A stretch of 64,000 nucleotides of DNA from Larix kaempferi (taxonomy: Eukaryota; Streptophyta; Pinopsida; Pinales; Pinaceae), in assembly GCA_027924585.1 (NCBI GenBank), contig BSBM01000442.1, forward strand, positions 5,828,001 to 5,892,000, read 5' to 3'. The notes under the pieces are model-generated. The model was not told where the DNA came from, did not search any database, and worked only from the letters and a program-made list of their open reading frames with translations. Shown piece after piece: positions 33,910 to 45,457 of the stretch. A program made the position numbers and the translations under genes. Numbering within the stretch: position 1 is the first letter of the stretch; every line of letters starts with the position of its first letter.

Positions 33910-35472
33910 TGTAATGTCCCCATTTTGACCCCCTTTTTCATTAAATCGTAAATGATGTAAATATTGTTATTTAATCATGGTGAGGAGCTCAAGGCCAAGG
34001 CCACACCATTGATTTAGCGTTTTATGTATCGGCAATTAAAAATAGATGCCTATGGTTCTTGTGCTAGATAGGCACAATGTAAATTAAGACATCATGTAAA
34101 TACGAATTTTAATGAAAAACCCACAATTGGCTATGCAATGCAACAAAGAGATGGGGGCATGATTCTACAAGGAATAGGGAGGGAAATTATTCAAACCCTT
34201 GAGCCAATGGTGTTAATCCATGTGTCAATGAGAAAACCCATAAACAACCAACTACCCATTTTGGGTTATGCACCCAATCATTTAATTCTTCCAGAAATTG
34301 GTTGAGGCAATTAATGCCTTGGGAATGAAGAGGTATGGCAGCCAATTTCGTGCATGGGCAAGCCATCGACCTGGAAAAACGTACTTTTGCTTCTGGGTCA
34401 AGAAAACACCCACGAAATGGTGCCCAAAGCCATTTTGAACCCATAGTCTTTCCTCTCTCACGCAGTCTGAACTACTGGGTCTTTCCTTCATCACATTTTT
34501 CACCAATTTCCTGCATTTTCCATAGCTGGGAGCTCGTTTTTGTGTTGCACTGCAGCTGGGAGAAAGGGAATCACGTTTTGGAGGTTTATAGAGGTCGTTT
34601 CATCCCATGGAATGCATATAAACGTTTTCTGAAAATGAATGGCTCTCCCAGGGTTTATTTCCCATCTACCAGTTCATTTTGGTTGCCCACGTTCTTCAGA
34701 ACTTGTATTTTTTGTTGTTGGGTGCATCCCTGCATTGGTTTGAACTGTGAGAAAGAAATTAGGAGTGGAAGTGGACCTGAATTGGCTTGATAAACTTAGT
34801 GAGGGGGGGGATAACCTCTCAAGAAGATCAAGAGGGATGGCTACTCTTCTATGCACACCTTGAACAATATTAGATTGGAAGGTATGGCCTGAGGGACTGT
34901 GTAGTAGTGAAGGGAATACTTCCATGTGCCAGGTGTGTAGGTATTGTGGGAGCCAAGCTAGATAGATCTTGCAGAGGGTACCCATATCTCTATTGGATGA
35001 ACCCACTAGCTTAGCAATTCTTCCTTCCATTGCCTAACAGCCTGATAAACCCAACTGTAGATTGGCTTGGCTGATTTGGTGTATCTTTGGGCTATGTGTG
35101 AGTCTGCTGTTCCCTAATTCCTTGTAGAGATCATGCCCAGCTCGGGGGTGGCAGTGTGTTGAGATATTGATAATCACAACTGGCCTATGGTTGGGTGGAA
35201 CGTTGTAGTTGCATAGCCAGTTGCTCAGGGCTACTTTGTTATAAGATAAGTACTCTCTTGTGTTAAATTTTCAATTATTTATTTGATGAATATTGTGAAT
35301 GTATGATGGATGTGTTATTGAAATTACTTCCGTTGTGTTTTCTTATAATTATACATTTCCATATGTCTTTTTAGATTATGTGAATGCGTATTTAAAAGTT
35401 CATGGGGCTAGATGCCCAGTTTTAGCATCACGTTCTCTCTATCATGCTGGTATGATGGGAGGGGCCATTACA
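33910..35472 (+). repeat. 3' LTR of G2
   Basis: TGTAATGTCC to GGCCATTACA, one base longer than the 5' LTR. Scattered substitutions indicate a moderate age. Confidence 0.93.
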
Positions 35473-35654
35473 TTGTTGGAAGAATATTTTAGCTTAGGAT
35501 AGATCACATGAGCTTGAAGTATTTGTTTGATCAAACAAAATTAAATGCCAAGCAAGCTAGATGGCTAGAATTTTTGTGTGACTTTGATTTTCAAATCAAA
35601 CATGTGAAGGGAAAAGATAACAAATTTGCATATGCCCTTAGCAGAAATTTCACC
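35473..35654 (+). pseudogene. G1 RNase H, continuation of copy 1
   Basis: After TSD TTGTT the frame continues with MSLKYLFDQTKLNAKQ, WLEFLCDFDFQIKHV and AYALSR. At 35655 the sequence returns to the RT-connection start (WPTPKNSIDVRYFMGLAGYY), so the RNase H region is present twice in G1. Confidence 0.8.
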
Positions 35655-37738
35655 TGTTGGCCTACTCCAAAGAATTCCATAGATGTTAGATATTTTATGG
35701 GTCTTGCAGGATATTACAGATGGTTCATTTAGGGAATATCCAAGATCGCTCATCCAATTACCTCGCTGCAAAGAAAGAATGTGAAGTTTGTATGGTCTGG
35801 AAAATGTGAAGATAGATTTTAGCGATTGAAAAAGTTACTTACTAGTGTCCCTATTTTAAAGATTGTAGATCCAAAGAAATATTTTGTAGTATGAACATAT
35901 GCTTGCATTGAAGGACTATATGGAGTGCTTATGCAATAAGGATTTGTGATTCTCTACGAGTCCAGGAAATTAAAAGAGCATGAAAAGAATTATGCAACTC
36001 ATGATTTAGATCTAGTAGCCATAGTACATGCCCTTAGGATGTGGAGACATTATTTGTTGGGAAGAAGATTCGAGATTGGGACAGATCACATGATATTGAA
36101 GTATTTATTTGATCAACCGAACTTAAATGCCAGGCAATCTAGATGGTTGGAATTTTTGTGTGAGTTTTATTTTGAAATAAAACATGTAAAGGGAAAAGAG
36201 AACAAAGTTGCATATGTCCTTAGCATAAAATTTCATGTAGTAGCCTTAAGTATGTGGAAATCATATTTAAGAACAAGATTTCTTGAAGCCCAAAATAAAT
36301 ATGAGACTTATCTTAAAGTAAAAGAGAAATTGCAGCAGGGAAATTTAGATGAAATGTGTGAAGGATACCAACTTGGAGAAGATGATATTCTTGTTTATAA
36401 AGGTAGATTGTATATTCCAAATTGTGTAGATTTAAAGAAGATGGTAATGGATGAAATTCATCAAATGCCATATTATGGACATCCAGGATATCAAAAGACA
36501 ATAACATCAACAAGGAAACAACACTTTTGGCCTGTGATGAAAAATGATGTAGTGGAATACATTTCCCGGTGTAAAAAATGTCAACAAGTTAAGGCATCCC
36601 ATCAACATCCAGTAGGACTATTGCAACCTTTTCCCATTTCAAAATGGAAGTGGGAAATAATTTCTATGCATTTTATAATAGGTTTACCTATTGCAACAAG
36701 AAAGCATGATTCAATCATGGTTGTGGTGGAAAATCTATCAAAGACAACTCATTTTATTCCAGTCAAGTCCACTCATAAAACAAGTGACATAGCTAATATC
36801 TTCATGAAAGAGATCTTTAGATTGCATGGGTTACCCAAAGAAATAATTTCAAATCGAGATGCAAAGTTCACATCCAATTTTCGGAATGTTTTATTTCGGG
36901 AATTAGGAACTCAGTTGGATTTCAGTAAATTGTATCATCCTCAAACAAATGGTCAAATTGAGAGTGTGAATCAAGTTCTTGAATATATGTTGAGGATGCA
37001 TGTGATGGATAAGCCACCCAATTGGGGGGATTACCTACACTTGGTAGAATTTGCATACAATAATGGACATCAATCATCATTAGGAATGAGTCCATTTGAA
37101 GCACTGTATGGCAAAGGATGCAAAACTCCAGTGAGTTGGTATAGTCCGGTAAACATAATAGTACTTGGGCCAGAAATGCTCAAGGAAATGGAACATGAAA
37201 TTGTTAATATCAGGTATAATTTAAAGGCATCCCAGGACATACATAAGAGCTGTGCAGATTTAAAAAGAATGCATAAGGAATTTAAAGTTGGGGATCATGT
37301 TTATTTAAGAGTAAAGCCAAAGAGAAGTTATCTAAAGTTGGGAAGTTGTGCCAAGTTGGCATTGAGATATTGTGGGCCATTTGTAGTCCTTGATAGGATA
37401 TGTCCAGTTTCATATGGGATTGCATTACCTATTAACATGAGAGATCATAATTTTTTTCATCTTTCTTTGCTTAATAAGTATGTACATGATCCTAATCATA
37501 TAATTGATTGGAATGTGATTCAGGTGGAACCCGAGAACCCAATTGGAGCCTATGCGCATTCTTGACAAGAAGGTAACATTGCTCTGGAACCAATCCATCA
37601 TATAGGTAAAGGTGCAATGGAAGCACCTTGGTGCCGATGAGGCTACATGGGATCTAGAGGATGCCGTGAGAGAAGCATACCCATTTTTGTTTGGTTTTGA
37701 GAACACCGAGGACGGTGTTGTTCTAAGGGGGAGGGGAA
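35655..37738 (+). pseudogene. G1 chromovirus: RT end, RNase H (copy 2), integrase, C-terminal tail
   Basis: 35655-35945 repeats the RT-connection/RNase H opening with stops. From 35946 an intact 539-codon frame covers RNase H, the integrase finger (YYGHPGYQ, CKKCQQVK), core and GPF/Y module (CGPFVVLDRI). The first catalytic Asp is His (SMHFIIGLP) and the second is Asn (SNRDAKF); the Glu of NQVLEYML is retained. A stop at 37563-37565 and a frame change precede the VQWKHLGADEATWDLED tail. A polypurine tract (AAGGGGGAGGGGAA) ends at 37738. G1 is a close relative of G2 but older. Confidence 0.9.
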
Positions 37739-39317
37739 TGTAATACTCCCATTTTGACCCTTGGAATTATTTGCTCAATATGTAAATATTGTAAATATGC
37801 GGTCTATGATTCCTAGCATGTAGCTCAAGACCAAGTCCCCTCTAGTGAATGCTTAGCTTATAAAAGGGAGTATTTTATATATTTTGGACATGTGCTAGTC
37901 AGCCATGGAAAAATGTAACATCATGTAAATGTTTATAACACAAATAAAATGTCTAAGAGATGGCTATGGAAGCAACGGAAATGAGGGGGCTATGTGTATC
38001 CACTGGGAAGAGGTGAGGGGTTGTGGGATCCAATCCTTTGTTTCCAAGTGTCATCCTGAGAATCAATGAGCCATAAATGGTAAGAAATTACCTAAGTGGG
38101 ATTCCATGATGATATTTATTTATGTTGTAAGAAGGCAACTGAGAAATCAACTCATGAATTTAATGGAGCATGGGCATAACCTAGAAATTCGTATGGTTGT
38201 GTATGGGCTTAATTTTTGGTACCCAGAATTCAATATTCCTCATGGGAATTCATTTCCTTCCATTCCCATTCCATTGTTTCACAACCAGACACCAATTATG
38301 AGTATGTTATGCATTCCCAACAAGAGAAATAATAGAAATCACAACTTGAGAAAATGCCATGTTTTAGACTATTAAAATCACCCAGAAAATCGTGTTGGTC
38401 ATGAAATCGAAATCGTGTTGGTCATGAAATCGAGTGGGGGATCCATAGACTCGACCCTTGGGGTGAATTCGAGAGTGTCAAAATCCTGAAAATCCATGGG
38501 AGAACCCATATTTTAAAGCTCAAAAGCTGAATTTCGTGGCTGCAAATTAGCATTGCCAAAAATCAGAAAATCCAAGAGACCGTTGAGGTTTGAGAGGGAT
38601 GAGAGGTTGGAATGGATTGATAAACCTAGTGCAGACAAAAATATTTGAAGGTTTAGTATCTTGGACCTTTCTATGCCCACCCTAAATAGTACTGGAGGGA
38701 AGGGGCGCTTGAGGGACTATGTGGCAGAGAAGGGGACCTTCCTTGTGTTGGGTGTGGTAGGTAATGTGGGTACCAAAGCTGCCTGAGACCAATTGAGATG
38801 CCTGCAGCTCTGTGGATGAGCTCACTGGCTTAACATCCACCTTTGTTTCCTCTTTGTATGCTTGATAAACACAGTTGTGCGATGGCTTAGCTTGAGAATG
38901 TGTTCCCATGGTTGTGAGTGAGCCTGTGTAGTTCCTCCTTAGTGGATACATAGCCTAGCTTGGGGGTGGCCTCTTAACATAGAGATAAAGTGCTGGAGAG
39001 AGTGCCTATGGCTGGGTGAAATGTCGCTCTTCCATAGCCAATTGCTTGGATGGATTCAATTAAAAGATACATGTTTATTGTTAATTTACTGATGTGTCAA
39101 CTGTCTTTTTTTATTGTTATGCGTGTGATGAAAATGTTGGTATATGAATGATGTGTGTGTAGAAGGGATTTATATTCCACTATGTATTTTTATTATGGAT
39201 ATGCACATGCATTTAAATGTTCATGAATTTCATGATATGGCCATGAGGGAAAATTTAGAATCTCCATAGTTCGTCATGTCTTCTCCTTTGATTGGACTAA
39301 TGGCTAGGGACGTGACA
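37739..39317 (+). repeat. 3' LTR of G1
   Basis: It starts TGTAATACTCCCATTTTGACC after the polypurine tract and has islands of similarity with the G2 LTR (for example TTGATAAACCTAGTG). It probably ends GGGACGTGACA at 39317, giving about 1.58 kb, close to the G2 LTR length. A 22-bp unit, ATCGTGTTGGTCATGAAATC plus two bases, is duplicated near 38381-38430. Confidence 0.75.
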
Positions 39318-39865
39318 CCTGGAACATAAAGAACGTCCTCCACATGTAAAATATCTCATGCACTCAGCTGGAAGGAGGTGGATCCAACTCTTTGGATCGA
39401 ATAGGTTGTGTTGTCTCTAAACTCTACCTTGCATGCAAACTTTTTATCCTTGAGATTGGCGATGGTGCTCTTATAGCTAGTCATATGTTTGGATGCACCA
39501 TTGTTAACCAAGCATGTGTCCTCACTTGTGATAATGTATCCGGAAAGTGCTGGACTAGGTAATATTCCCTCCTTGTCTCCTTTTATTTAGGTGCATTCTT
39601 CTAAGTAATTTCATCTTCTATAGCAGTAGAAGTATGCAACCTTCCTTTTCCCCTTTTCTTTGCTTTTCACTACCTTGCATAATGGTCCTTCTTGTCACAA
39701 TTGTAGAATCTAACCTTTGACTTGTCAAAGTACTTGTTTTATACCTTCTTCTTCGAATCAAAAAACTTATTTTGAGAGAATTTCTTATTTCCTTTCTTCA
39801 TCCTTGCCGTGAGGGCAATATTTTCTTCTTTGATGTATACTAAATTTCTATGGATATATTCTCTT
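39318..39865 (-). pseudogene. Copia gag-knuckle and protease fragment
   Basis: The minus strand reads a decayed zinc-knuckle region (NCDKKDHYAR-like, about 39700-39640), then ALSGYIITSEDTCLVNNGASKHMT and a following core ending DVLYVPG at 39318. This is the Copia protease with the catalytic DSGAS Asp-Ser altered to Asn-Asn. A stop interrupts it near 39360. It is a different lineage from the adjoining Copia B. G1's LTR ends exactly where the protease similarity begins. Confidence 0.75.
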
Positions 39866-39879
39866 CTTTCCACCTGATA

Positions 39880-40243
39880 CAAATACAAATACATGATATA
39901 TATCACCATACATGATCCACCTGATCACACAATGTATCCACCTGATACATATACAGATACATGGTCCAAACATCCAACATGATGCATACATACATACATA
40001 AAATGATCCAACTGATCATATCCAGCATCCACATGATGCGTACATACATACATAAAATGATCCAACTGATCATATCCAGCATCCACATGATGCGTACATA
40101 CATACATAAAAATGATCCAACTGATCATATCCAAGCAGAAACCAGAACATCATCCTAATGCTCATCATCCAGCACTTACATCCACAGCCATGTGAAGGAT
40201 CCTCCTTCCAACATGCTTAGAATGGCTTCAGCAAATGTGTCCA
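39880..40243 (-). repeat. 3' repeat region of Copia B (54-bp units)
   Basis: AAAATGATCCAACTGATCAT followed by ATCCAGCATCCACATGATGC and a TACATACATA tract repeats with period 54 bp (starts at about 40000, 40054, 40108). The same ATGATCCAACTGATCAT motif recurs in A2 (48430-48740). Confidence 0.8.
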
Positions 40244-43200
40244 TCACTTCTTCCTCGAAGTGTCCTCGATCTGGAGAACGCCAAGCCTCTCTCTGAAGTA
40301 CTCGAACTTCACCCTGGCTAGTGGCTTCGTCAGCACATCTGCAATCTGCTCGTCCGTCGCAACATGCAGGAGCTTCACAGCTCCTCTCTGCACCATATCC
40401 CTGATATAGTGATATTTGATATCTATGTGTTTCGACCTATCATGAAACACTGGGTTCTCGGAAAGCTTCACACAACTCTGGTTATCACAGATACCAGTAG
40501 CCTCCAACGGGAGATCAAATAACTCAGACAGTAGCTTCCGTAGCCATACTGCCTCACAACTAGCTGAACAGGCTGTAACATACTCTGCCTCAGCTGTACT
40601 CAGTGCTACGTAGGACTGCTTCCTGCTAAACCAAGAGATCACACCTGATCCCATACTGAAGCAACACCCAAATGTGCTCTTCCTATCTGCAGCACTGCTA
40701 GCCCAATCTGAATCAACAAAACCCTGCAGGTTAAACTTTTGATTCGCCTCATACCTGAGCCCATAATCCACTGTACCCTTCAGGTACCTCAGAACATGCT
40801 TTACAGCAACCAGGTGAACACTTCTCGGATCCGTCAGGAACTGGCTCAATGTGTTCACAGCAAAGCAAATGTCTGGTCTCGTGTTCGTCAGGTACATCAA
40901 GGACCCAATCATCTGACGATACATAGTGATATCAACCGGCTCAGATGAAGCATCACATAGAAGCTTCAGATTCGATGCCATAGGTGTGGCCATGGCCTTG
41001 CAATCCATCATCCCGAATCTCTTCAGGATATCTACTATGTACTTCCCTTGACCAAGGAAGATCCCACCTGCATTCTGCCACACCTCCATTCCTAGGAAAT
41101 AGTGCATCATTCCCAAATCTTTCATGTCCAATTCAGCTGCAAGCTTCCTTTTAGTATCTGCAATCAGTCTGTCATCTCCTGTCACAAATAGGTCATCCAC
41201 ATACAGTAGTAGAATCACAGGATTCCCTTCCTCAACCTTGTAGTAAAGGTTGGAATCTGCTTTACTCTTGGTAAAGCCCAAACTAGATAGGAAACTGTCC
41301 ATCCTACCATACCAGGTTCTGGGAGCTTGCTTCAAGCCATATAAGGATTTCTTCAATCTGCATACATATGATTCCCTGTCATGTATTTCAAAACCAAGTG
41401 GTTGTTCCACATATACTTCCTCTTCTACTACACCATTCAGAAAAGCAGTCTTGACATCCATCTGGTATATTTTCCATTTCATTGCTGCAGCCAGGGCAAG
41501 TACTGTTCTGATGGAAGTATACCTGGCTACAGGTGCAAAGGTTTCCTCATAATCTATTCCTTCTTTCTGAGAGAAACCACGAGCTACGAATCTTGCTTTG
41601 TATTTTTCTACACTGCCATCTGCAGCATGCTTGATTTTGTAGATCCACTTGGAAGTCACAACAGACTTCTCTTTAGGTCTTGGGACAACATCCCAAACAT
41701 CATTCTTCATTATTGATTGGTATTCCTCAACCATAGCGTCCTTCCATTCCTTCTTTTCTGCTGCCTCTTCATAACTGGAAGGCTCTTTGTTCATAATGTC
41801 ACAGAGTAAAGCAACATAACTAGTGTGTGATCTGGTTCTCTTCTTTGCTCTGTGTTCTTCTTCTGGAATGCCAAATATTTCTGCATCATGAATGAGCTCT
41901 CTAGCCCATACAAGTTTCCTCTTGTGAGAGTTATCCTCACGGGGTGGATCTACAGGTTCTTGTGGATCTTCAAACTCACGAACAGCTTCTGGAACTGCTT
42001 CAGTCATGGTAGTGTCCTGAAATCTTGTTTCCTTAGGTTCTTCATAAACTTCGGTAGGTGTCTTTCTTGATTTGATGAATGCTGAGTTTTCATCAAATGT
42101 TACATCCCTACTGACATCAATTTTCTTGAATCCTGGAAAGTATATTCTGTAAGCCTTCGAGCTTTCACTATAACCCACAAAGATACCCTTCTTTCCTGAA
42201 GGATCTAGTTTAGTCCTCTTCTCTTTTGGGACATGAGTATATACTGGACAACCAAATATTCTGAGATGGCTGACTTCAGGTTTCTTACCAGAAAAGACCT
42301 CTTCTGGTGTCTTGTTGTCCAATATCTTGTGGGGTGTTCTGTTCTGCACATATACAACTGTTCTGGCTACTTCTGCCCATAGATGCATAGGAAGATCTTG
42401 GTCATGCAACATTGCCCTTGCTGCTTCCATGATAGTTCTGTTCTTCCTTTATGCAACTCCATTCTGTTGAGGCTTATAAGGAGCAGTCAACTCCCTCTTA
42501 ATCCTTGAATCACTGCAAAGCTTCTTGAAGTCATTTGAGGTGAATTCTCCACCATTGTCGGATCTGAATGTTTTGATCTTCTTGTCAGTTTGATTCTCCA
42601 TCAAGTTTTTGAATTCCTTGAATTTATCAAGCACCTCATCTTTGTCTTTCAAGAAGTATACCCAAGTCTTCCTGGAGAATTCATCAATAAATGATACATA
42701 GTAAACATACCCACTTAGGGAACTGGATGACATAGGGCCACATACATCTGAGTGAATGATTTCCAGAATGTCTTTTGCCTTGCTTTCACTGCTTGGGAAA
42801 GCCTTCTTAATGTTTTTACCTTTTGCACATCCTTTGCAAACACCTTCATGTTTGGTCTTGATTTCAGGAAGACCCTCTACTGCCTTGCTTGCAATTGGAA
42901 GTGCCCTATAGTGCATATGAGCAAGTCTTCTATGCCAAAGTTCACTTGGCTCCATGGATTCATGTACCATGGCATGTTCAGGTTGTCCCTTTAATTTATA
43001 CAAGCCTCCCTCTTGCTCTCCAATCACTACTGCATCATCTATGGTCTTTCCCTTTGGCCACATTAGGACTTGGCCATCCACAAATGCAACCCTCATACCT
43101 TTTGCATCCAATGCAGAGATGGAGAGTAAGTTCTTCTTGAGCCCAGGTACATAAAGTACTTCTTTCATCTTCAATGATTTTCCAGAATCCAGGTTGTAGG

Positions 43201-44275
43201 AGGCTTCACCACTTCCTCTGATTGGGTATTGATAATCATCTCCAAGTTTCACCTTATGGGGTGACTCATGTTCAGATAGGTTCACAAAGGATTATTTAAA
43301 CCCAGTCATGTGTTTGGAAGCCCCACTATCAATCAACCAATCATTACATCCATGAGAAATGGTACCTATAAGAGCAGAGATCAGAACATACTCTTCTTCA
43401 CTTGATGAGACATCATCACTATCACTTTCTGCCCTAGCCTTCTTCTTTGGGGGTTCATCATCTTCGGCAGCATGAGCATGGAATCTTCTTTTGCTGCCCT
43501 TCTTCTTCTTACTGAAGTTGTTGTTATTATCCATTTTTTTCTTGGGACAATCTGAAGCATAGTGACCCTTCTCATTACATGTAAAGCATCTTAGGTCCTT
43601 CTTACTCCTTTGATGAGATCTTTTGTGGTGAGAGTGATCCTTCTTGGTTTTGCTTCTTTTGGTGTGAGCTGCAAGGGCTTGATCTTCTCCTCCCATATTT
43701 TCCTCACGAGCTATAAGCCTAGCTTATTCTTGAGAGAATTCTTCCCTCAGTCTGTTGAAGGAGATCAACTTCTTCCTTGCACAAATTCCTTGAATAAAAG
43801 AATCCCATGACCTGGGTAGGCCATTTAGAGTGGTCATCACCACTTCACCATTCTCCACCATTTCATCTACTGCTTCTTATTGTTCCTTGATCTGGGAGAC
43901 CCTTGAAAAGTAAGATTGAATGGTTTCTCCATTCTGGAACTTCACTGCTTTCAATTGGTTCCGCAGGGTCATCTTCCGATTTATGTTCTTTCCTTCAAAT
44001 AGCTTGGTCAAAGATTCAAACATCTCTTTGGGTGTCTTAAGAGAAGACACATGAGGAATGAGATGGTCTTTGATAGAATCAGCAATGATTCTCTTTGCCT
44101 TGACCAAGTTCTTCTTGTGCAATGCCTTGGCTTCTTCATCCTTTGGGATAGGGATGTCTTCTTTCACATATGAGTCCAACTCATTCTCTTCCAGGATTAA
44201 CCCAATCCTATACTTCCAGGCTCGGAAGTTATCAGCCCCTTCAAGCTTATCCTCAAGCTTAGTGTGGAGAGACAT
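40244..44275 (-). pseudogene. Copia B gag-pol polyprotein (one frame, four nonsense codons)
   Basis: From the ATG at 44275 (MSLHTKLEDKLEGADNF), gag runs to the knuckle CFTCNEKGHYASDCP. Then come protease (WLIDSGASKHMT), integrase (LWHRRLAHMH, CKGCAKGK, HSDVCGPM, RSDNGGEFTSNDF) and a spacer with [13 protein letters not shown] follows ([49 protein letters not shown]), then RNase H ([35 protein letters not shown]). The frame is maintained over about 4 kb with no frameshift; the only breaks are stops at 43877-43879, 43724-43726, 43292-43294 and 42449-42451. It is normal length for a plant Copia polyprotein. An RNA from this locus cannot make the full protein, but closely related intact copies probably exist. 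Confidence 0.92.
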
Positions 44276-44320
44276 CTTTAAGAGTACTTCAAATGGAAAT
44301 AGAAAAGATTTAGGACTTAC
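44208..44320 (-). other. 113-bp GT...AG segment in Copia B, absent from A and A2
   Basis: The minus strand reads TTCAAGTG|GTAAGT at 44321/44320 and AGTATAG|GATTGGG at 44208/44207. Copies A (20251/20252) and A2 (61036/61035) run straight from AAAGTG into GATTGGG. The segment contains the gag ATG. The boundaries fit a plant intron exactly; a deletion through the shared G is the alternative. Confidence 0.7.
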
Positions 44321-44836
44321 CACTTGAATTGCTGAAAACTGGATCTGGTCCCAGATTAGGGTTTGTCAGAGAAACCCTAAAAATTCAAAATGTGAATTTC
44401 AAAATTCCGAAAGGATAGAAAGATGCGCCTTGGAGAGCTGATCAGCCTAGTACATTCAGAATTTGAGATTAGCAAGGTCTTGCCCTTCAAAATTGCCCTT
44501 TTGTCCTCCTGGGTTCACTAGGGAGAGCCCTGAATTAGGGTTTGAGTTTCCCGGAGATCTACCCAGCCAAAAATCTCGATCCAAAGCTCAAACCTTCGAT
44601 TTTTGCAAGGAGCTTCCAGCTGTGCCTTCAGTTTCCAGAAATTCCTATTTTTGTGGAAACCCTAATTTTTAGGGCCAAATCTGAAAATGCTCAGAACTGA
44701 ATTCTGATTGGACAGATAGATGCGCCTTGATGAGTAGATCCAATCTACTATACTGAATTTCAAAAATCTGTGGAGAGAAACCCAATAAACAAGGAATACA
44801 AGCTTCTGTCACTGCAAAATGTCTTCTTCTCAGTTA

Positions 44837-44849
44837 AGCTCTGATACCA
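44837..44849 (-). promoter_or_regulatory. tRNA-iMet primer binding site (Copia B)
   Basis: The minus strand TGGTATCAGAGCT directly follows the LTR end TTTAACA. Confidence 0.9.
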
Positions 44850-45457
44850 TGTTAAATTTTCAGTATTAAATCACAATACTATAGGATCTTTGCTGAGAGA
44901 ATAACATCTACAGTATATCAATGCATGACAATCATAATATGACAAGCATCACAAGCATCACAAGAATCAAAATCATAGAGACAAGAGACACAGATTTTCC
45001 GTGGGGAAAACCCTAAGGTGAAAAACCCCACAACTTCCTCAGAGATAGAGAGAGCAATGGCTCAACCAAAATACAACCAAATAACACTGAGATAGTCTCC
45101 TAGCAGATGATCCTCCTCCTCCTCACTAGTGCGCCACTTTTCAGAGAGAGAGATAGTTACTTTTCCGAGTGAGTAAAATAGAGATCTCCTATCTCTATTT
45201 ATACTCACCTTTTTGCCCAGTGACCTACTAGGGCCGACTTGTCTACTTTGATACACCCACATTATATTATATATTAATCAGGGCCGACCCCATAAGGTGG
45301 TCTAATAACCCATCGGCAAGTACACACACTTGCGACACTTGTCAATCCACATGACGACACTTCCTTATAGAGGAATAACACATCTCTTATAAGGGTACAA
45401 TAAATATATATATAATATACAGATGAAATACATTCCGAAGTTACATATACATCAACA
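44850..45457 (-). repeat. 5' LTR of Copia B
   Basis: The minus strand runs TGTTGATGTATATGTAAC to AAATTTAACA, about 608 bp, with TATA (GTATAAATAGAG) near 45195. It has no partner in the window; the ends are set by homology with A and A2 and by the primer site. Confidence 0.85.

Larger units (their letters stand above)
26168..35472 (+). mobile_element. Structurally complete Ty3/gypsy chromovirus G2
   Basis: LTRs 26168-27729 (1562 bp) and 33910-35472 (1563 bp) begin TGTAATGTCC and end GGCCATTACA. A perfect TSD TTGTT is at 26163-26167 and 35473-35477. The order is primer site, a leader with palindromic repeats, gag, protease, RT, RNase H, integrase, chromodomain-like tail, polypurine tract. Domain order plus the GPF/Y and C-terminal ATWELEDAMR region indicate a chromovirus, probably near Tekay/Del. 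Pol has at least one frameshift and several stops, so this copy is inactive. Confidence 0.93.
39880..45457 (-). mobile_element. Copia element B, near-intact coding region, 3' LTR missing
   Basis: On the minus strand: LTR (45457-44850), iMet primer site (44849-44837), leader, gag-pol in one frame (44275-40244), then a short repeat region (40243-39880). The expected 3' LTR is absent; the sequence passes into an unrelated Copia fragment at about 39865. B is the only member here of the A/A2/B/C family with gag, protease and integrase. Its LTR shares the TGTTGATGTATxTGTAACTT start, the TATTAGACCACC block and TATA region with A and A2. Confidence 0.88.

Noticed and set aside
40739-44327. Plus-strand ORFs of 60-110 residues
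   Set aside because: They are antisense shadows of the Copia B gag-pol frame.
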